Assembly (NCBI RefSeq): GCF_029854295.1
Contig: NZ_CP122979.1
Location: 496,001-560,000 of the forward strand
Length of the DNA: 64,000 bases
Origin: Mesomycoplasma lagogenitalium
Lineage (GTDB): Bacteria; Bacillota_I; Bacilli_A; Mycoplasmatales; Metamycoplasmataceae
Direction: 5' to 3'
Positions 44,501 through 57,800 of this stretch are shown here, piece by piece. Under the pieces are notes generated by a model. It ran no database searches and was not told the DNA's origin. It was given only the letters and a program-made list of their open reading frames with translations. The position numbers and the translations under genes were made by a program. Within the stretch, counting starts at the first letter, position 1. Each line of letters begins with the position of its first letter.

Positions 44501-47500
44501 ATTGCTTGTGAATTATTGAAAGTATTAACTGTCGTATCTTGGAAATTAGAAATTGTTCTAATTCTTGCAACTTTTGCTTTTGTTTTAATTCAAGCTACAT
44601 CATTATTTTTATTAGTTAAATTAGCAGTTATAAATGAACCGTTAGCTTTAGAGAAAATTACTTCAGTTATTTCATATGTTTCTCCGCCTTTTAAATTCGA
44701 AACATCAAATACTGCTTGTTTATTTTGAATTGAAACAGGAGTTGGATAAGAAATAATTTCACTAATATTAAATCTAGTTGTATATTTAATATTAACATTT
44801 CAACCATCATTTAAAAAATCATCATACTGACCGAAATTTAAAGTAAATCTACCTGTTGATTCTTGATAATCATTATTAGCATTAATTGTAACATCAGCTG
44901 TTTTGTAATTAGTTTTAAATCTTTTATTCATTTCATTATTTGCTGTTGAAGCAAAATCATAATTTTCATTTCCAATAGAAACAGAAGTAATTTCATAGTC
45001 GCTATTTTTTTGTAAATTATTTAATTCTAATGTAAATGAATTTCTTTGATCATAATTAAATGTTTGAGTGAAAGTTTGATTAGTTGCAACATGTTTATAA
45101 TTAACAACTCCTTGTTGATTTAAATTAATTAAATTATCATTATCAATCACTTGGAAAGTTAAACTAGCAGTTTTTTCTACATCAGTATTTTTATTAATTG
45201 TTCCAATTGCTGGCTTAGTTTTGAAATTTAAATCAACAGTATCTTTAAATGTATATTTAACATTATTTGGATCTAAAATGCCATTTTCTGTTTCTGTTAA
45301 ACTAATAATGGTATAACTATCACCAGGATTTAAATTAGTTAAATTAAAAGTAATTTGAGCATCATTATTATTTAAAGTGGCTGTTGTTTGCGCTGATTTA
45401 AATTGTTGTCCTGTGGTATTTGAGGAGAAAATTAAATAGAGTTGCTGGGCAGCTAAGTTAGGAACTACATTAGTGGTTCCGACAATAAATTTATCAACTG
45501 AATCAAATTTTAATGTTACTGTAGCACTTTCAGTTTCCAAAGTATTATTAACTTCTTTTGCAACAACAGTAGCATTTTTAGCAGTTGTTTTAAATATTTT
45601 TTGATCATTATTAAATTGCTGGTCAAAAGGCATTGGCACTTGGTTTAATAACACTTTTTTAATTGAATAAGTTTGTGCTTTTTCTAAATTATTTAAATAA
45701 ATAACTGCCTCTGATTTTCCTGCTTGACCAACGTTCATATTACTTGGTTCACTAATTATTTCTTGATTATTGTTATTAATAGTATAAACTATTTTAGTTT
45801 CTAAACCGACATATATTTGTGATGGATCGTTAATTTGCACTATAATTTCTGCACTTTGATCACTAGTTGTACTACTAATTTCTTTTACATCGGCAACAGT
45901 TGAAAATGTTCTATCTAATGAATTGATTGTTTCGCCAAAATAAACTCTTACACGATGTGGATTATTTACATTAACTACATCCGATGTAAAATTATCATTT
46001 AAAAAATTTAGTGAAACCATTTCATATGAACCTTGAATAAAACCATCATTATTAACAGTAAAATTAAAATCTGCTTTTAATTTATTATTAATAGGATCTT
46101 CGCTAATTACTGAATTAATTGTTTTAATTTGCTCTGTTCCTTTTAAACGGTAATTTAAAGTAATATTAGTATATGTTTTTAAATAATTTTTATCACTTTC
46201 ATCAAAATATAGCGAAAATGATGCACTATTAGTTGTTGATTGACGATTAGCAACTTCACTAACTACTACTTTTTGTGGAATTACTTTAAATGTTTTATCA
46301 CTTTCTTGAATGCTATTTTCTAATTCTAGTTGACTTTGATTATTATTTGCAACTAAATATACATTTTTAACTTTATAATCTGTAAAATCTTCTAAATTTT
46401 CTAAAACAAAGTTTGCTTTATTTGAATTAACTCTTGAAAGATTTGAAGTTAAAATAGTTTGCGGTTCAGCTACTTTAAAATACTCAATTTTTAAATTGCT
46501 ATTTTCTGAAGAAGCTAATAAATCTTTTAATGTTAATTCAACATTTCATTTATTTTCTAATTCGTGTTTATAATTTCTAATTGAATTAACAGTTGCTAAA
46601 GTATTAAACTCTTTGTTAGTTGCAGTTCCTTTTGTATAAATGGTAATATCAGGAATAATTTCTTTAATAATTCTAACATTTGCTCCATGGCCTAAATCAT
46701 TTAAATCAAAACTATAAGTTATATAATTACCACTTTCTGTTGGATTAACACTATTAGAAAGTTTATTAGTATCATGATCACTACTACGATATTCAATTTG
46801 AGTGCTTTTATTCTTTTCAAATAAATAACCATCTTCAGATTTTGCAAATTTAAGAGTTACAGTTGCTGAATTATTAGTAATATTACTATATTCAATAAAC
46901 TCTAAATTAGCTGTTTTAGGAATGACAGTAAATTCTTTTTGTGCTTGATCAATTGAAGCATTAAAAGTTAAATCAGTTGAATTAGTATTTTCTCTAATGC
47001 TTTTTATTACATATGTTTTACCTTTAACTAAATTATTATTAATATCAAATTCAGCACTAGAAAGATTTACATTACTATTTACTGTAAATTCTGTATTTGG
47101 ATTAGTTTTTTCATAGTAAGTTAAAGTTAATTGTCGATTATCATATGATTTAGAATCGCCTGTACCTGAAAGTGGATCTTTTAAAATTAAATTAACTTTA
47201 TAATTTAGTTCCGAAAAAGCAAATGATGAAATTTTGGAAATTTCAGGTAAAGTAATGATTTTTTTACTTTCATCACTAATATTTAAATCAAAAACTGTTT
47301 TTTCAATTTGATCAGTTTCAAGGCTATTAATTGAATAAATTGATCCAGCTTCTAAATTTGATAAATTAAATGTTGCACTAACTTTTTTAGAGCCATTAAC
47401 TGTTGAAATAGCATAATTACTAGTTGCTCGACTAAAGTTTTGATCACCCTGTTTTTTTCAAACTAAAGTTACTTGCCGATTTTCTAAATATGCATCAGAT

Positions 47501-50500
47501 TCTGGTGCTTCAATTATAACAATTGCATTATCGTGGTTTACCGATACATTTAGTGCATTAATTGTAACTAATTGCGGTACTAAAGTAAATTCTTTAGATA
47601 CTGTTGGTGCTAAACTTTCTTTTAAAGTAGAAAAATTATTTGAATTATTTGCATCGGAAATTTCAACTCTTTCAATTACATATGTTGATGCTTTTGCTAA
47701 ACTAGATAAATTGAAAATTGCTACTCCATTATTAATTTTTACTGCATTAGTTTCAATAATTGTGTTATTAACATCATTTTTTAATTTATAAAAAAGTTTA
47801 ACATTATAATCATTTTTTCTTCTAGATAAATCAGCAATTGATACCACTAATCTAACACTAGTGTCTGAAGTTTGTAAAACTTGATAATTTTCAACTACAT
47901 TAGTTGTATAAGCAATTTTTTCACTAGTTGGTAAATTGATAATATTTGTTTGATAATCATCAACTATAAAATCAACAATTTCATAACGATTTCCTGGTTT
48001 TAAATTATTTAAATCAAAAATTGCTTGGTTATTTGCAATTGTTATTTTAGGTTGATCAAAAGTATGAATTTCTGTTGAATCTAAACCGCGATATTTTAAT
48101 ATTGCCTGTTTATTATTTGCAAAATTATCTTTACTATCAATTGTTAAAGTAAATCTTACACTTGTATCTGTTTCATTACTTGCTTGAATTTGAGTTATAT
48201 TAATATTTGTTGCCTTAACAGTGAAAAATGAATTTGTTTCTAATTCAGCTAATTTTTCTTGATCAGTAGTTTTATCTATAGCTTGATTATTATCATTATA
48301 TTTAACATTTATTACCTTCATTTTTTTAGTTTTAGGTAAATTTGTTAAATTGAAAATATATAATCCACCTTCAGAATTTGCAACACTAGAATAAATTTGT
48401 CCAGTTGGAATATTACTATCGTCAACCTCTTGTGCTTCAATTTTTAATTCTCTATTAATTATTTCTCTTTTTGAATCTTTAAAACTTACATAAATTACCG
48501 CTGATGCTTCATAAAATGTTTCTACATTAACATAATTTCATGTCGCAGTAGTAGAAATTTGTTTTTGAGTTTCTGGTAATGAAATATAATTAACTGCTAT
48601 TGTTCTATCATCAATGATTTCGATATTATCATTATCTTTGGTTTTTAAAACAAAACCGGTTATATAATATGTCGAACCATCTTGTAAATTATCAAGATTA
48701 AAAGTAAATTTTTTATCTGCTTGATTAATAGTTCCATCAGCTTCTAAATCTACTTCATTATTAACACCCGATAATAAACGATATTTCATTTTTAAAGGGA
48801 AATTGTGGGTAAATATAGCTTCATCTTCATTATTAAATGTAACTTCAACAGTTGCGCTATTTAACGATTTATTAGTTTGATTAATTGATTGTACAGTTGC
48901 ACTAGTAAAATTTGTTCAAAATTCTTTATTATTTTCAGTTATTAAATTATTAAACGGGAGAGACGTAAAGGATGATGTTTGTTCATTTAACATTTCTACT
49001 TTTTCAATTGTGTATTTACTTACTTTATTTAAATTAGCTAAATCAAAAATTAATCGATTATTAATATTGGTAACTAATTCGCTAGTAATTTTTTGCTCAC
49101 CTGTATTTGTATTTGTTTTATATGTTAATTTAAATTGTTTTTTATCATATTCATTAGTTGCATCTGCTAAATTAATAATAACTCTTGCTTTTTGCTGTTC
49201 GATATTATCAAATTCAATTGATCTAATACCATTTTTGGTGGTGAAAACTTTATCATTTTCTGAAACTGTTGCATCATTATAAATAACTTTGGGTACATTT
49301 TTACCTATATTATTAAATTGATCTTTTTTAATTTCTAAACTATGAATAACATATTTTGTACCAATTTCTAAATTGCTAAAATCAAAACTAGCGGTTGATT
49401 GATCATTTATTATCGCTTCTTTAACATCATCACTTACAATTGATGATCCTACTTTACGATATTTTAATATCAATGTTGAATTATTAATAAATGTTGAATC
49501 AAAATAGGACTGGGCATATTGATTATTATTTGTTCCATCATTTTTAATTGTATTTAAAAATTGCTGTCCTAAATCTTCAGTAACAAATTGAATAGTTAAA
49601 CTAGAATTATTAATAGTTTTTGCCATTGAAGTAACTGAAGCTATTACCGCTGTATTAGCAGTGGTGAAAAATCTTCTTTTTTCAGGAGTAATTAAAGGGG
49701 AAATATCCAGTAATTCTCCATTATTATTGGAAGTATTATAATTTTCTATGCTAACTGATTTAATTTCAAAAACTTTATCAGGTTTTAAATTTTTTAGTTC
49801 AAATCTAGCATAGTTATTTGAAATTGTTGTTGTTTCTTGCTGTTCTTGAGCATTTGGACTTTCAATATCAACAAATTTAATTGTTACCCTTTTGTTTTCA
49901 AACGATAAAGGATCAGAAGGTGCAAAAGAGTTTTTAAAATTTAATGATAAATCAACAAGCGGATCTTTACTTTCAAAATAAATATCATTTAAAACGGCTT
50001 TAGTAGTAAAACTTCTTTTATTGGCACTAATAGAAGAAGAGAATTTTAATTGTAAACTATTTTCAACAATGTTTTTATTTGGATCATCATCTAAAAAAAC
50101 TTCATTTACAACATAAGTTGTCCCACCTTGTAAATTATCAATTGAAAATTCGGCAAAAATTCGTCCATTTTCCTTTTTAATTTCTATCCCTTCAACTCTA
50201 GCAGAATTTTCATTATTTGGATAAATTATTGCTTGATCGCTAGCAAATTCAGAAAAATTTATTCTCGCTTTTCTTCCAACTAAAAATTCATGAGTTGGAT
50301 TAAAATCAACAGTTGCTTTAGTATTGGTTTCGCCAGTTTTATTTCTATCAAAATTAATATCAGTTATTAAAATATTGGAAATTGTTGGAATAAAATGTTT
50401 TTGATTTTCATCAAATGTATCTTTATATAAAAACGGAGTTGTAATTTTATTATCAAAATTTTCCAATCTTCCAATTTCTAAAATTGAATAGTTAACTAAT

Positions 50501-51858
50501 CCCTGCAAATCAGTTAAATTAAAACGAGCAAAATTTCCAACTGCTAATTCGCTAACTGTTTTAATTTGATCATCACTTTCGTTTTCTGCTTTATATTTTA
50601 AATAAATAGTCTGATTATTTTCAGTAGCTAAATCATCTTTAAATTTAACTGTTACAAATGCTGATTTTTCTACTTCTGTATCAACTTTAATACTTTCAAC
50701 AACAGCTCTTGTTGAAAAAACTCATTGATCTTGGATATTTTGCGGAATAACTGCTTGAACAATTTCTGAATTTTCTAAATAATTTAACGAAGCGGTTTTA
50801 ATAATTTCATATGAAGTTCCTGGAATTAAATTATCAATATTAACTGTAGTTTTATATACTTCAACTTCCTTATTTAAATTATTTTCAATCACTTTAGTTA
50901 TTTGAACTTTATTTAAAACATTAAGATTTTTATAACTATATGAACCATCACTATTTTTTTCTCTTTGAGCATAATAAATGTTAATAAATTTATTTTCTAC
51001 ATCTTGATCTTCATTATTTCAATATAAATCTAAAGTAGTAGATGTTTCACTGCGACTAACAACATTAATTTTTTGTAACTCAGTTCTGGCAATGGCGGTA
51101 CGAAATTCTGATTTAGCATTTCTATTAATTGCAATTACATCTGTACTAGTAGCAATTTTATCAATATAATAATCGGTATTTCTTTCTAAATTTTCAAATT
51201 TAGCTGTTAAAGAGGGGACATTGCGTTTATTAGATAATTGATCAACTTCTTCAGTTAAAGTTATTTTTGCTTTTGTAGTTAATACAACATTAGGATCGCT
51301 TGCTTTTTTTATTGTAATTTCTACTTCTTGATCATTTAATGCTAGCATTTCATCAGCAAATAGCATTTTAATATCTACTTGTTTTTGATTAAATTGATAA
51401 TTAATTGTTTTAACTTCTGGTTTAGTAATTATAAATGAAGAGTCCTGGTGAATATCGAAAGTATAATTTACTCTGTTTAAATCTAAAATTTGAAAAGTGT
51501 AAATTTTTCCTGCTTCTAGATTTTTTAAATCAACTGAATAGCTTTTTTTATTTTCATTAAATTTAATTTTTTGAGTATCAAAAATTCTTCTTGATGAATG
51601 CTCTAAAATATTAATATTTAAATCTGGATTGTTTTTTAAAGTTTCATAAACGTTTTCAGACATAGATTCATTATCTAATTTAAAATCAATAGTTGCACCA
51701 TTTTGAAAAACATTTGAACTTTGAAATTCATGCACTTTAATAACTTCATTTTTTTCAAAATCTCTTAGTAAAAGCGGAATTAAACCGGCAGCCGTTCCAA
51801 TACTAGAACCTAATGTTGCACCTAAAATTAAGCCTTTTTTGTTTTTTATTTTTTTCAT
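41596..51858 (-). CDS. Giant surface protein, subfamily B (B2)
   Basis: A 3420 aa paralogue of B1, nearly identical in length and order. The N-terminus begins MKKIKNKKGLILGATLGSSI (B1: MGKKIKNKKGLVLGAALGSA), then about 28 modules and the cap from ~3060 with FTLRVYDPLQIL, SYAVFIDPTTGNLYFAGDEN, ELRFIGLWTQ and a final HYDDVMISIRLTH matching B1 HYADVQKTIRLIK. Modules near residues 450-980 are very close to B3. An (ATT)8 microsatellite encodes eight Asn near residue 2505. I followed the frame through the long TGA-rich gaps at 42.9-44.1 and 46.0-46.9 kb and saw no stop. It starts 9 bases after the A2 stop, with GGGAG upstream, as the second gene of operon 2. Role unknown, presumably a partner of A2. 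Confidence 0.88.
44338..44361. repeat. (ATT)8 microsatellite inside B2
   Basis: Eight perfect ATT units on the plus strand, read as eight Asn codons in B2. Slippage would lengthen or shorten the Asn run without breaking the frame. Confidence 0.95.
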
Positions 51859-51867
51859 ATTTCTCCC

Positions 51868-54800
51868 TTATTTTGTGTAAGTTATTTCTGAATATGCTAA
51901 ATTTAAATCATATCAGTTGAAAAAGTAAATAAAATCTGCCCTTTGAGTTATATCGTTTGAATAAGGGGTTCCAAATACTCCTACAAATCTTAATTTTTCA
52001 CCATTTTTTGGTTTTTGACTATCTGGTATAGAATTGGTTTTTAAATTAAATCTTAATCCTATTCCAGTAACATCTCTTCCATTTCCTTTATTGGCGAATC
52101 CATTTTGGAAAATATCTAATCCCTTACCATCTTTACCACCAAAAATATAAAGATCTCCCTCTTCATTTATAAACATTGTAAATAATTGTATTGGCGGTGC
52201 TGAATATCATCTACTTCCATCATCTCTACTTGAAGTAGGAGTTTTAATAATAACAGTATAATCTCCAGTTACATTATCGTATTGAGTAGTCAAGAGCCCA
52301 AAGGCTTGTTGGTCAACAACACCATTATCATTTCTAATTACAGGTGCCAGTCCTAACTCTCATCTTTTATTAATTCCACTAGTTATATAACGATAGTCAG
52401 AACCTAAAAAGTTTTTACCTTCTCCTGTAACACTTTGTGATGCATATGTTTCTCAAGTTTTATTTGTTCTTCTTGCAAATAATGGTTTTTGATTTTTGAT
52501 TATAAATAAATCTAAATCTAATTTAAGAATTTTAGCTGTTAAAAAGTTAGTTTTTCCAGCTGTTATATGAATTTTTAAATCGGCATAATTTTGATCTGAA
52601 GCATTTCTTTTTATATAAACAATATCTCTTTTTAAATATTCAGAAACATTTAATCAATCACTTGAATTAGTAAATTTTCATTGTGTTATATTAGGCGCTA
52701 ATAATTCTATTCTAGTTCCTGTATTATCTCCGTACATTCTTGAAGCTTTTTCATTTGGATCAGGAAGTGAATAACCATCTTCTCATTTTGTCAATTTATC
52801 ATATTTATCATAAATAGGATCGCCTCTTTTTGGAACTTTATTATTGTAAGCAATTCCTCAATTTTCTAATGGATCGGTGTTTTCTAATGTAGTATTAGTT
52901 TTTCCACGCCCTCCACCAATACCTTTTAAATTTAAAAGTCCTCTTTTAGCAAGAACTTGGAAATTAATTGAATTATTTGATGCATTTTGAATTTGCCGAT
53001 TATTACCAAAACCACCAAATTCAGTTCCGAAGTTAGTTAAAATTCGTTTTGGATCATAAACTTTAATTCTTCATTCAAAATCAAATCCTGTTGAAATAAT
53101 TCCATTTACTGAATCAATTAAATAATCTTCTTGTGTTACTAATTTTAAAGCATTACTGTTGTTTAATTGAACACTAACATCACCAGAAACTTTTACAGTT
53201 CCAACACTTTCTACTGAATTTGTTTTACTTAAATTATCAAAGTAAGTAAATTTTTTTATTTCAAGATAATTATCAATAGCTAATCATTTTTTAGCATCAC
53301 CTTTAATATCAAAAAAGACATTGGTTTTTCCTTGTTGTTCATCTCTTTCAAATCGGCGATTAACAAAATTAATATCAGTTACTTTTGATTTACTATTTGA
53401 ATTGTTTCTATTATTAAATAAATCAAAAGTTCAGTCATTAATTAAGTTAGTATTAACGATATTTTGTGGATCGTTAAATGATAATTTAACAGTTGATAAA
53501 TAACTATTTTCAAAACCTTCAGGGTTTGTTGTTTTAACAATTTCTACTGAATGAACTTGTGGTTGTTTTACTTTAGTTTCAAAATAAATAGAATCGGGAG
53601 CAATGCTGTTAATCAATGGAGAAATGCTATAGTCAATAGCATTTGAATCTGGTTCTGAAACTAAATCTAATATTTCATATTTTTTAGAATCACTTATTTC
53701 TGGAGAATTTAAAGTAAATTCAACAACCGGTAGATCATTTTCAAGTGTAATAACTGATGCTGAATTACTGATTTTTTCAGCACCGTTATTAGTTGCATTT
53801 ACTTCTCTATATTTCAGTTTTACTTGTTTAGTATTTAAATATTTATCTTTATTAGCAAAAGTAATTTTTACTTTTGAACTAGTTATTGTAAATTCTTTTT
53901 GCTCAATTTTTACTATTGATGCACTATTTCCTAATGTAGTAAAAGTTTTTTGACTTTCAGCAGTATCGGAAAAATTCAGTGTTTTTCCATCAATTGAAAC
54001 AGAATTTATTGTATAAGATGTTTCTTTAGCTAAATTACGAGCAACAAAGGTAAAACTTTGATTTCCCTCAATTGTTGAAGTAAATGTTTCTTGAATATTA
54101 TTAATAGTAACGGAAACTTGTTTAGAAACATTTCTTTTGCCATCATAATCTTTTAATGTTAATGTTATAACAGCAAATTCTTCATCAGGATTTGCTGAAA
54201 TTTCATTAACAATTGAATAAGAATTAAATATTTTATTAATATTAGAATCTATAGTAATAGTCGAAGCACTTTGTCCTGGCGATGGATTAACATTTACCAT
54301 TGATTGGACAATGTATTTTTCTCCATCTTTAATACTATTAGTTAAATCAAATGTCGCACTACCATTATTGACAGTAGCACTAGCTTTTAGCATCATTCCC
54401 GTTGGTTGATTTCGATTATTTAATAATTGATAGTTTAATTCTACTTGCCGATTATTCATATAAATATCTCTTGGTAAAAAACTCGCTTTTACTATTACTG
54501 CATTATTTTCGTTTGCCTTACTTGGGCCATTAACAGTAAATTGTAAATTATTAATATAAGAAGTTTCTCCAATAGTTTTAAATTTATTTTCTAATTCAGT
54601 AACATTTGCTTTTCAATCATATAAAACTGAGTCAAAATTTAAATTTAAGATTTTATACTCTTGCTCTTTTTCTAAATTATCTAAATTAAATTCAATCGAT
54701 TTATCTGTACTATTAAATGTTGCATTAGAGGCGAATGATAAAAGCGAGCTTGCATCATTAATTTTAGAAATATTAATAATTGCACTTTTATTATTTAAAT

Positions 54801-57800
54801 GGGATACATCTCCACTTAAAAATACTTTTACTGTTGCACTTGTTTCATGCACATTAGATACTTCAAATCTTTCTATAACTGATTTGGTATAAAATTCTTT
54901 TTTAACAGATGGATTAAAAGTTGCACTTCCTGCAGTTCTTGCTGGTGTATTGCCACTTAAAGTAAATCCGTCAAAATTTAATGCTTTAATTGTATAACTT
55001 GTTGATTCATTTAAATTATCAATAGTAAATTCAATTTTTTGAGAATTAGCATCAACTTTTAAATTATTAATAGTTTTTTGAGAACTTAAATTATTTGTAG
55101 GGGCATAAGTGACTGATAAAGTTCCATCGGTTCTAGCAATATTTTCGTTGGCTGGAACAAGAGAAATTAATACTTTAACACGATTTTTTTCAATTTGAGT
55201 ATATTCAATTTGAGAAACTGTTACTTTATTTCCTTGAGTATTAAATCTTGGTGTAATTTCAGGACCATCTTGATTTCTTAATCTAATTACTTTTGATTGT
55301 AATACATTTTTTGATTGAATGGTGGAATTAGCAATTTCATATCTTGCTTGTTTTTGCAATAAAGTACGGTATTTAACACGATAAACATTACCCGATTGAT
55401 TATTAGATTGCAATTTAGTTACTTGTTCAGCATTAAATTCTTCATATCTAGTGGAAATTAAGTTAAATAAACCAATTTTAATATCAGACAATGGTAAAGT
55501 AGTTAAATCAACTTGCGAACTATAAGTTGCATAAATTGTAGCATTAAAGCCATTTTCTACCTCATCATTAAGAGCATTACCTGGATCAACATAATAATCT
55601 AATACAGAAGCGGGTGTTGTAAATTGTTTTTCAGCTTGAGTTATGGAATTTGCAAAAAGAATATTAACATTTCCTTCTTGCATAGGATCAACCATTGTAA
55701 CTTCTTCAATTTCATAGAGCGAACCAGGAACTAGTCCTTTAAAATTAGCTTCTGTTGTTTGTAAATCATTAGTAAAGGAGGAAGATAAAATTTTATTAAT
55801 ATTGGAACTGGAAGGATTAGAAACGGATGAATTATAAATTGCTTCTCCTGTATTTTGATCGACATAACCTTGTAATTCAAATTGAATTGATGAAGCTCTA
55901 ACAACAATATTACGGCTATTTTTTAGTGAAACAGTAATTGAATCAGTATGTGCAGTTGTAAATCCTGGCTCAATTTTTTTATATTTTAATTTTAATGATT
56001 TATTATTCATAAATGCATCAACTGTTGAATCAAAATTTAATGTAACTAACATTCTATATTTTTCATCATCTAATCATCTATAAACAATTGAGGTAATAGT
56101 TGCAGTAGCAGGAACAGTTCTAAAGGATTTTTGTGATTCACTAATTGAAGTATTAAAATCTAAATAAGAAGCGGTTGGACGATCAATAGAAATACCTAAA
56201 ATTGTATAAGGAACATCTTTAATTAAATTGGTTAAATTAAATTTAACATTATTAGAACCATCAATAAAATTTGCACTTTCTTGTTGCGATAAAGTGTTTG
56301 TTTCTAAATTTAAATAACTAATATAGGCTTTTTTAGTTAATAATGTAGTATCTTGTGATTCTAAATTTACCGACACAGTCAAGGCATTTTCGCTTTGATT
56401 TTCAAAACTAAGACTTTGAACAATTGAAGCAGTAGAAAACTGTTTTGTTAAATTATTTTTAATTAATATTGTTGTATTATTATCAGCATTTTCATCAGCG
56501 TTTAGTTCAAAACTATCAATTGTATATGTTCGACCAAATTCTAAAGTTGAGCCATTAGTTATAGCACTATTATTGATGCTAAAATATGCAACTCCTTGTG
56601 AATTTATTGTAAATTCTTTAGTTATAAAAGTTTTTGAATCTCCAGAAAAATTCATTTTTATTTTTTTATTTAATAAATATCAATCGGTAATTGGATTAAA
56701 TACCACTTCCATATCAATTTGATCTTTTGCTGAATTAATAATTCTAATATCTTCGATAGTCGCCTTTTTAGCTGTTGTTTTAAATGTTCTAGTTGATGGA
56801 TTAGTTAAACTACTATTAAATTGAACATTAATTCCATCAATTACAACACTATCAAGTATGTAGTTATTTAATTTACTTAATCCAGTAGTAATACTAAATG
56901 AAACTGAATTATTATTAATATCAACTGCTGAAGTATAAACGTTTTGAATTTGAGTTTCTTTTGAAACTAAATAAATTCTTGCTCTTTTATTATTTAATGA
57001 ATTTAAATCATCATTAAAAGTAATTTTAATACCAATTTGATTATCGCTTGCATCTGAATTAGGAACAGTAAATTGTACATTAGAAACAACCGGTAAAGTA
57101 GCAAATGTTTTTTCAACACTTGGTTGCATTTGAACATTAATATTATCAATATTAACAGAATCAATTTCAAAAACATCACCTTCAGGTAAATTAGTTAAAC
57201 TAAAAATTGCCGAATTAGAATCAGGGTTGATTAGCACTTTGTCGCTTGTAATTAATTGCGAAGGTTGTTTTTTATTTTTATAAGTAATTGATGCTTGTTT
57301 ATTTGCTAAAAATGCATCAGTAATTCTGTTAAAACTAACAGCTAAATCTAATGAGGAAGTTGTTTTTGTATTAGCTATAGAATTGATAGAAACAACGGTT
57401 GCACTTGTAGCAAAGGTGGTAAATTCTTTAACTCTTTCAGTACTATTTTCTTGAACAAGTGCAGGATTATTAAATGCACCACTTAATAAAATTTCTTGAT
57501 AATTATTTGTATTATCCTTTTGAATTTGAAGATCTTGGAAAATGTATTTAGTAACTTTTTCTAAATTAGTTAAATTAAATGTTGCTTGATTATCTACTAT
57601 AGTAGCTGTTGCTGTTTTAATTGTTCCATTAAATTCAGAAGCAAATTTAATAATTGCAACTTTATTATTAAAGCTATTTTCTAATTCTTGATTATCATTT
57701 TTAAATTCCACTTTAACAGTTGCACTATTTTCTGTTATATTACTTAATTTAATTTTATCAATTACTCCTAAAGTTGTAAAAGTAATTTCATTATTTAAAG